25,306 nucleotides of DNA. Origin: CAYLNH01 sp964384625 (lineage in GTDB: Bacteria; Verrucomicrobiota; Lentisphaeria; JABSQK01). The notes below the pieces were generated by a model, which was not told the origin of the DNA, did no database searches, and saw only the letters and a list, made by a program, of their open reading frames with translations. The translations under genes and the position numbers were made by a program. Of this stretch, positions 23,653 to 25,306 are shown in pieces (the stretch's first letter is position 1; each line of letters opens with the position of its first letter). The stretch spans positions 1 through 25,306 of the forward strand of contig CAYLNH010000085.1 in assembly GCA_964384625.1 (NCBI GenBank), written 5' to 3'.

Positions 23653-24080
23653 CGGCCTTCTTCGGTGGCGATCACCGTATTTCCGTCGAACTCCACCCGG
23701 AATCGTTCGTGCCGGCCATAGCGGTCGTCATCGACGAGGATGGTGGAGAATCCGTGGTAGATGCCGCCGCGACCGTGATAGTGACCGGTGCCCAGGCCGA
23801 TGCCGATACTGAATCGGGGGCCGTCGTCGACATAGGCCCAGACCTGGGTCGTGCGTTCTGCGGTAGTTCGTTTGTAGACGCGATCCGGCAGGCCGAGGGC
23901 GATCTCCACTTGCTTGCGGCTGAAGCCGACACGCACCTGTCCGGCGCGGATGGCCTGTTGTACGTCGGCGGGATAGGTGTCAAAGACCTCCCGGTTCCGG
24001 CGGATTCGACCGCTGAGCGTGTTGCATCCGGTTGCCAGTATCGCCGGGAGGGTAAACAGGGTCAAAAGTATAATCTTCAT
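23643..24080 (-). CDS. BamE/SmpA-like small lipoprotein
   Basis: With the start at 24080 the protein has 145 residues, a lipoprotein signal (MKIILLTLFTLPAILATGC) and Cys19 as the probable lipid-attachment site. The -3 residue of the lipobox is Ala rather than Leu, slightly off consensus. Residues about 40-85 (VRVGFSRKQVEIALGLPDRV, then TTQVWAYVDDGP) have the G-x-S-x-x-Q-V, L-G-x-P and W-x-Y pattern of the SmpA/OmlA (BamE) fold. A His/Gly-rich stretch follows (GTGHYHGRGGIYHG) and then two more strands. GGAG lies seven bases before the chosen ATG, and the predicted promoter leaves no room for the upstream ATG at 24098. It is probably a lipid-anchored envelope protein; its partner is unknown. 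Confidence 0.75.
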   Translation of the reverse strand: MKIILLTLFTLPAILATGCNTLSGRIRRNREVFDTYPADVQQAIRAGQVRVGFSRKQVEIALGLPDRVYKRTTAERTTQVWAYVDDGPRFSIGIGLGTGHYHGRGGIYHGFSTILVDDDRYGRHERFRVEFDGNTVIATEEGRRR

Positions 24081-24100
24081 GGCATATCTCCGGTTCACCT

Positions 24101-24129
24101 AATATATTGCCGAAATGCCGTAACGTCAG
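24101..24129 (-). promoter_or_regulatory. Predicted promoter of the lipoprotein gene
   Basis: Reading leftward: -35 box CTGACG (24129-24124), a 17-bp spacer and -10 box TATATT (24106-24101). The start near 24094 gives a leader of about 14 bases, which supports the ATG at 24080. Confidence 0.5.
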
Positions 24130-24225
24130 TCGATCGGCCGAGATTGACGACAGGACTTGGCGGCGGCGCCGTCTGCCCGGTGGTGCAGGAGATCGTTGAA
24201 AAACCTTTAAGGAGGACCTGAAGAG

Positions 24226-24531
24226 ATGAGTTACGGATCGAATCAGCAGCGACAGTATCTGCGGCCGCACCGGGGCACGACGATTTTGGTGCTGGGTCTA
24301 TTGGGCATGCTGATGTGTCAGCCGCTGGGGTTGTTTGCCTGGAGCATGGGCGGGTCGGATTTGCGGCTGATGCGGGCGGGCCAGATGGATCGCTCCGGGG
24401 AAGGGATGACCAATGCCGGCTACATCCTGGGCATTATCAGTTCGATCATCTTTCTGATCCAGATCGCCTTTTTTCTGTTCTTCATTCTGTTGATCTTCAT
24501 CGGGGCCGCGGCCGGTGCGGCGAACGCCTGA
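24226..24531 (+). CDS. DUF4190-type small membrane protein
   Basis: The 101-residue protein has a polar, Gln/Arg-containing start, a hydrophobic segment at about 18-42 (TILVLGLLGMLMCQPLGLFA), a loop with GQMDRSGEGMTNAGYILG, and a long hydrophobic segment at about 65-98. This is the pattern of DUF4190 proteins, two-helix membrane proteins of unknown function. A strong AAGGAGG site lies ten bases before the ATG. It is divergent from the lipoprotein gene. I could not find a convincing promoter in the 145-bp gap, nor a clear terminator after the gene. Confidence 0.8.
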   Translation: MSYGSNQQRQYLRPHRGTTILVLGLLGMLMCQPLGLFAWSMGGSDLRLMRAGQMDRSGEGMTNAGYILGIISSIIFLIQIAFFLFFILLIFIGAAAGAANA

Positions 24532-24567
24532 TTTCGAGCCGTAGACCTGGAGCGAAAAGCTTTTTAC

Positions 24568-24587
24568 TGAAACCGTTAAGCTTAGCC
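24568..24587 (+). repeat. Direct repeat, copy 1
   Basis: TGAAACCGTTAAGCTTAGCC matches the copy at 24885-24904 at 19 of 20 positions. Weaker similarity continues to the right in both copies (GAGGCCCAACGGG against GAGGCCAAAGGGC). Confidence 0.6.
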
Positions 24588-24884
24588 TCAGGACTTCCTT
24601 CAGAGGCCCAACGGGTCGGCAACAACTTAGCCTGGGAGCATGCGACAGCGACTCCGATTTTGCAGCTTGCCGGCGCCGGCTGTTTTCCCGCCCGCCAGGG
24701 GCCCGTCGGCTTCGCCCGAGCTTGCGGAACCCCTCGTTCAGAGAAACGGCCTTTTGGGGTGGGGCCAAGGCGTCTGCTGGTTTTGGGACAGTTTCAACAT
24801 GGCGGCAAGAGCGTCGATGGTTCGCCTCAGAATTCCGGAGGATTGCTGTGTGCCGCTTCGGCAAAGCCCCCCTGTCAACTTGAT
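24588..24884. other. Non-coding stretch between the direct repeats
   Basis: No credible gene is seen. Several short frames are open on both strands, but none has a recognisable protein pattern together with a ribosome-binding site. The stretch looks like old inserted or duplicated intergenic DNA. Confidence 0.4.
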
Positions 24885-24904
24885 TGAAACCGTTAAGCTC
24901 AGCC
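24885..24904 (+). repeat. Direct repeat, copy 2
   Basis: TGAAACCGTTAAGCTCAGCC is the second copy, 317 bases after the first. It leads into the palindrome cluster that starts near 24950. Confidence 0.6.
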
Positions 24905-24952
24905 CGACCAGCGGTGTCCTGAGGCCAAAGGGCCGATATTGATATAGTACCC

Positions 24953-25201
24953 AGTCCCCAGGGTGAGCCCCGAACGACCTGGCCTGCCAGGTCGGGTGAG
25001 CACAAAGTGTCCAGGCTGCAGGCCTGGGAGGAATCACGCCGCCCCACAACCCAAGGGCCTGAAGGGCCGAGTCAGCCTCACGTGACCATGAGCCAAACGC
25101 TTTCGTCAACCCTTCGCAAAACGTCGGCTAAAGCCTCCTGCGAGCTTCCGGCTGAAGCCGGTACTCATACACGGAGGCGCTTCGCGCCGAACTCAGGAGC
25201 G
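24953..25201. repeat. Cluster of short palindromes, REP-like intergenic DNA
   Basis: Perfect stems follow one another: CGACCTGGC/GCCAGGTCG with a 2-base loop (24975-24994), CCAGGC/GCCTGG (25011-25027), CCGGC/GCCGG (25148-25161), and GGCGC/GCGCC (25176-25188). The last two are nested inside CTCCTG (25135-25140) and CAGGAG (25194-25199). Motifs such as CCCAGGGTGAGCCCCGAACG and GGGCCTGAAGGGCCG resemble intergenic repeats that I recall from planctomycete-like genomes; this is memory, not a search. Confidence 0.5.
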
Positions 25202-25211
25202 GCGGCCAAAC

Positions 25212-25285
25212 GTCCCAAACACGTCTTCATTCAGCGCCATTCCAGGCTAGCGCCGAATGGCGCTGAATTAAGATGATCTTGGGAC
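25212..25285. repeat. Large imperfect hairpin, candidate MITE or REP element
   Basis: The outer arms are GTCCCAA (25212-25218) and TTGGGAC (25279-25285). Inside is a perfect 14-bp inverted repeat, ATTCAGCGCCATTC (25229-25242) and GAATGGCGCTGAAT (25255-25268), with a 12-base loop. TCTT/AAGA pair between the two sets. The 74-bp symmetric shape suits a small non-autonomous mobile element or a folded RNA. Confidence 0.55.
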
Positions 25286-25306
25286 AGGCAATGTCTTTTC
25301 CGTGTA

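Noticed and set aside
24144..24149. TTGACG as a -35 box for the DUF4190 gene
   Set aside because: No acceptable -10 box lies 16-19 bases downstream.
24555..24564. AAAAGCTTTT palindrome as a terminator after the DUF4190 gene
   Set aside because: It is a short AT-rich palindrome without a GC stem, so it is not a convincing intrinsic terminator.
24298..25047. Leftward 249-codon open frame over the repeat region
   Set aside because: It runs antisense through the DUF4190 gene and through repeats and has no recognisable fold.
1..25306. CRISPR array, rRNA or tRNA genes
   Set aside because: No regularly spaced repeats and no tRNA or rRNA signature were seen in any gap between genes.

Overview
The window is a GC-rich bacterial chromosome segment. 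I recognise no rRNA, tRNA, CRISPR array or intact insertion sequence. The gene content suggests a Gram-negative, probably PVC-superphylum bacterium (Planctomycetota, Lentisphaerota, Kiritimatiellota or a neighbour). The pointers are a DUF4159 protein, very large exported TPR proteins, ExbB/ExbD motor subunits, Gfo/Idh/MocA oxidoreductases beside xylose-isomerase-like TIM barrels, and palindromic intergenic DNA. The phylum is inferred from style, not from a marker gene.

Left part (1-4231). A short flotillin-like SPFH membrane protein faces rightward behind a good promoter. Facing it is a leftward sugar-metabolism block: an XRE-cupin regulator with a probable self-operator, a TIM-barrel sugar isomerase/epimerase, a truncated oxidoreductase start, an intact Gfo/Idh/MocA oxidoreductase, and remnants of another oxidoreductase and another TIM barrel. 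One remnant can be repaired by removing a single CCGG from a tandem duplication, so the block appears to be decaying.

Middle part (4232-23313). This is the main system: eleven leftward genes with very short or overlapping junctions, behind one strong sigma70-type promoter. In order they encode a small membrane-anchored protein, two exported TPR proteins, a 2680-residue exported protein (TPRs, several beta-sandwich modules, TPRs), a coiled-coil protein, ExbB/TolQ, two ExbD/TolR proteins, a TonB/TolA-like stub with no C-terminal domain, a five-helix protein whose last helix carries a TonB-type S-x3-H motif ahead of a DUF4159 domain, and an unrecognised 608-residue membrane protein. I read this as a proton-motive-force motor of the Ton/Tol class. 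The usual TonB C-terminal domain and outer-membrane receptor are absent; a DUF4159 domain and giant periplasmic scaffolds stand in their place. This is the best candidate here for an undescribed system.

Right part (23314-25306). A BamE/SmpA-like lipoprotein (leftward) and a DUF4190 membrane protein (rightward) are divergently arranged. They are followed by about 775 bp without a credible gene, which holds a divergent direct repeat, clustered palindromes and a large imperfect hairpin bounded by GTCCCAA/TTGGGAC.
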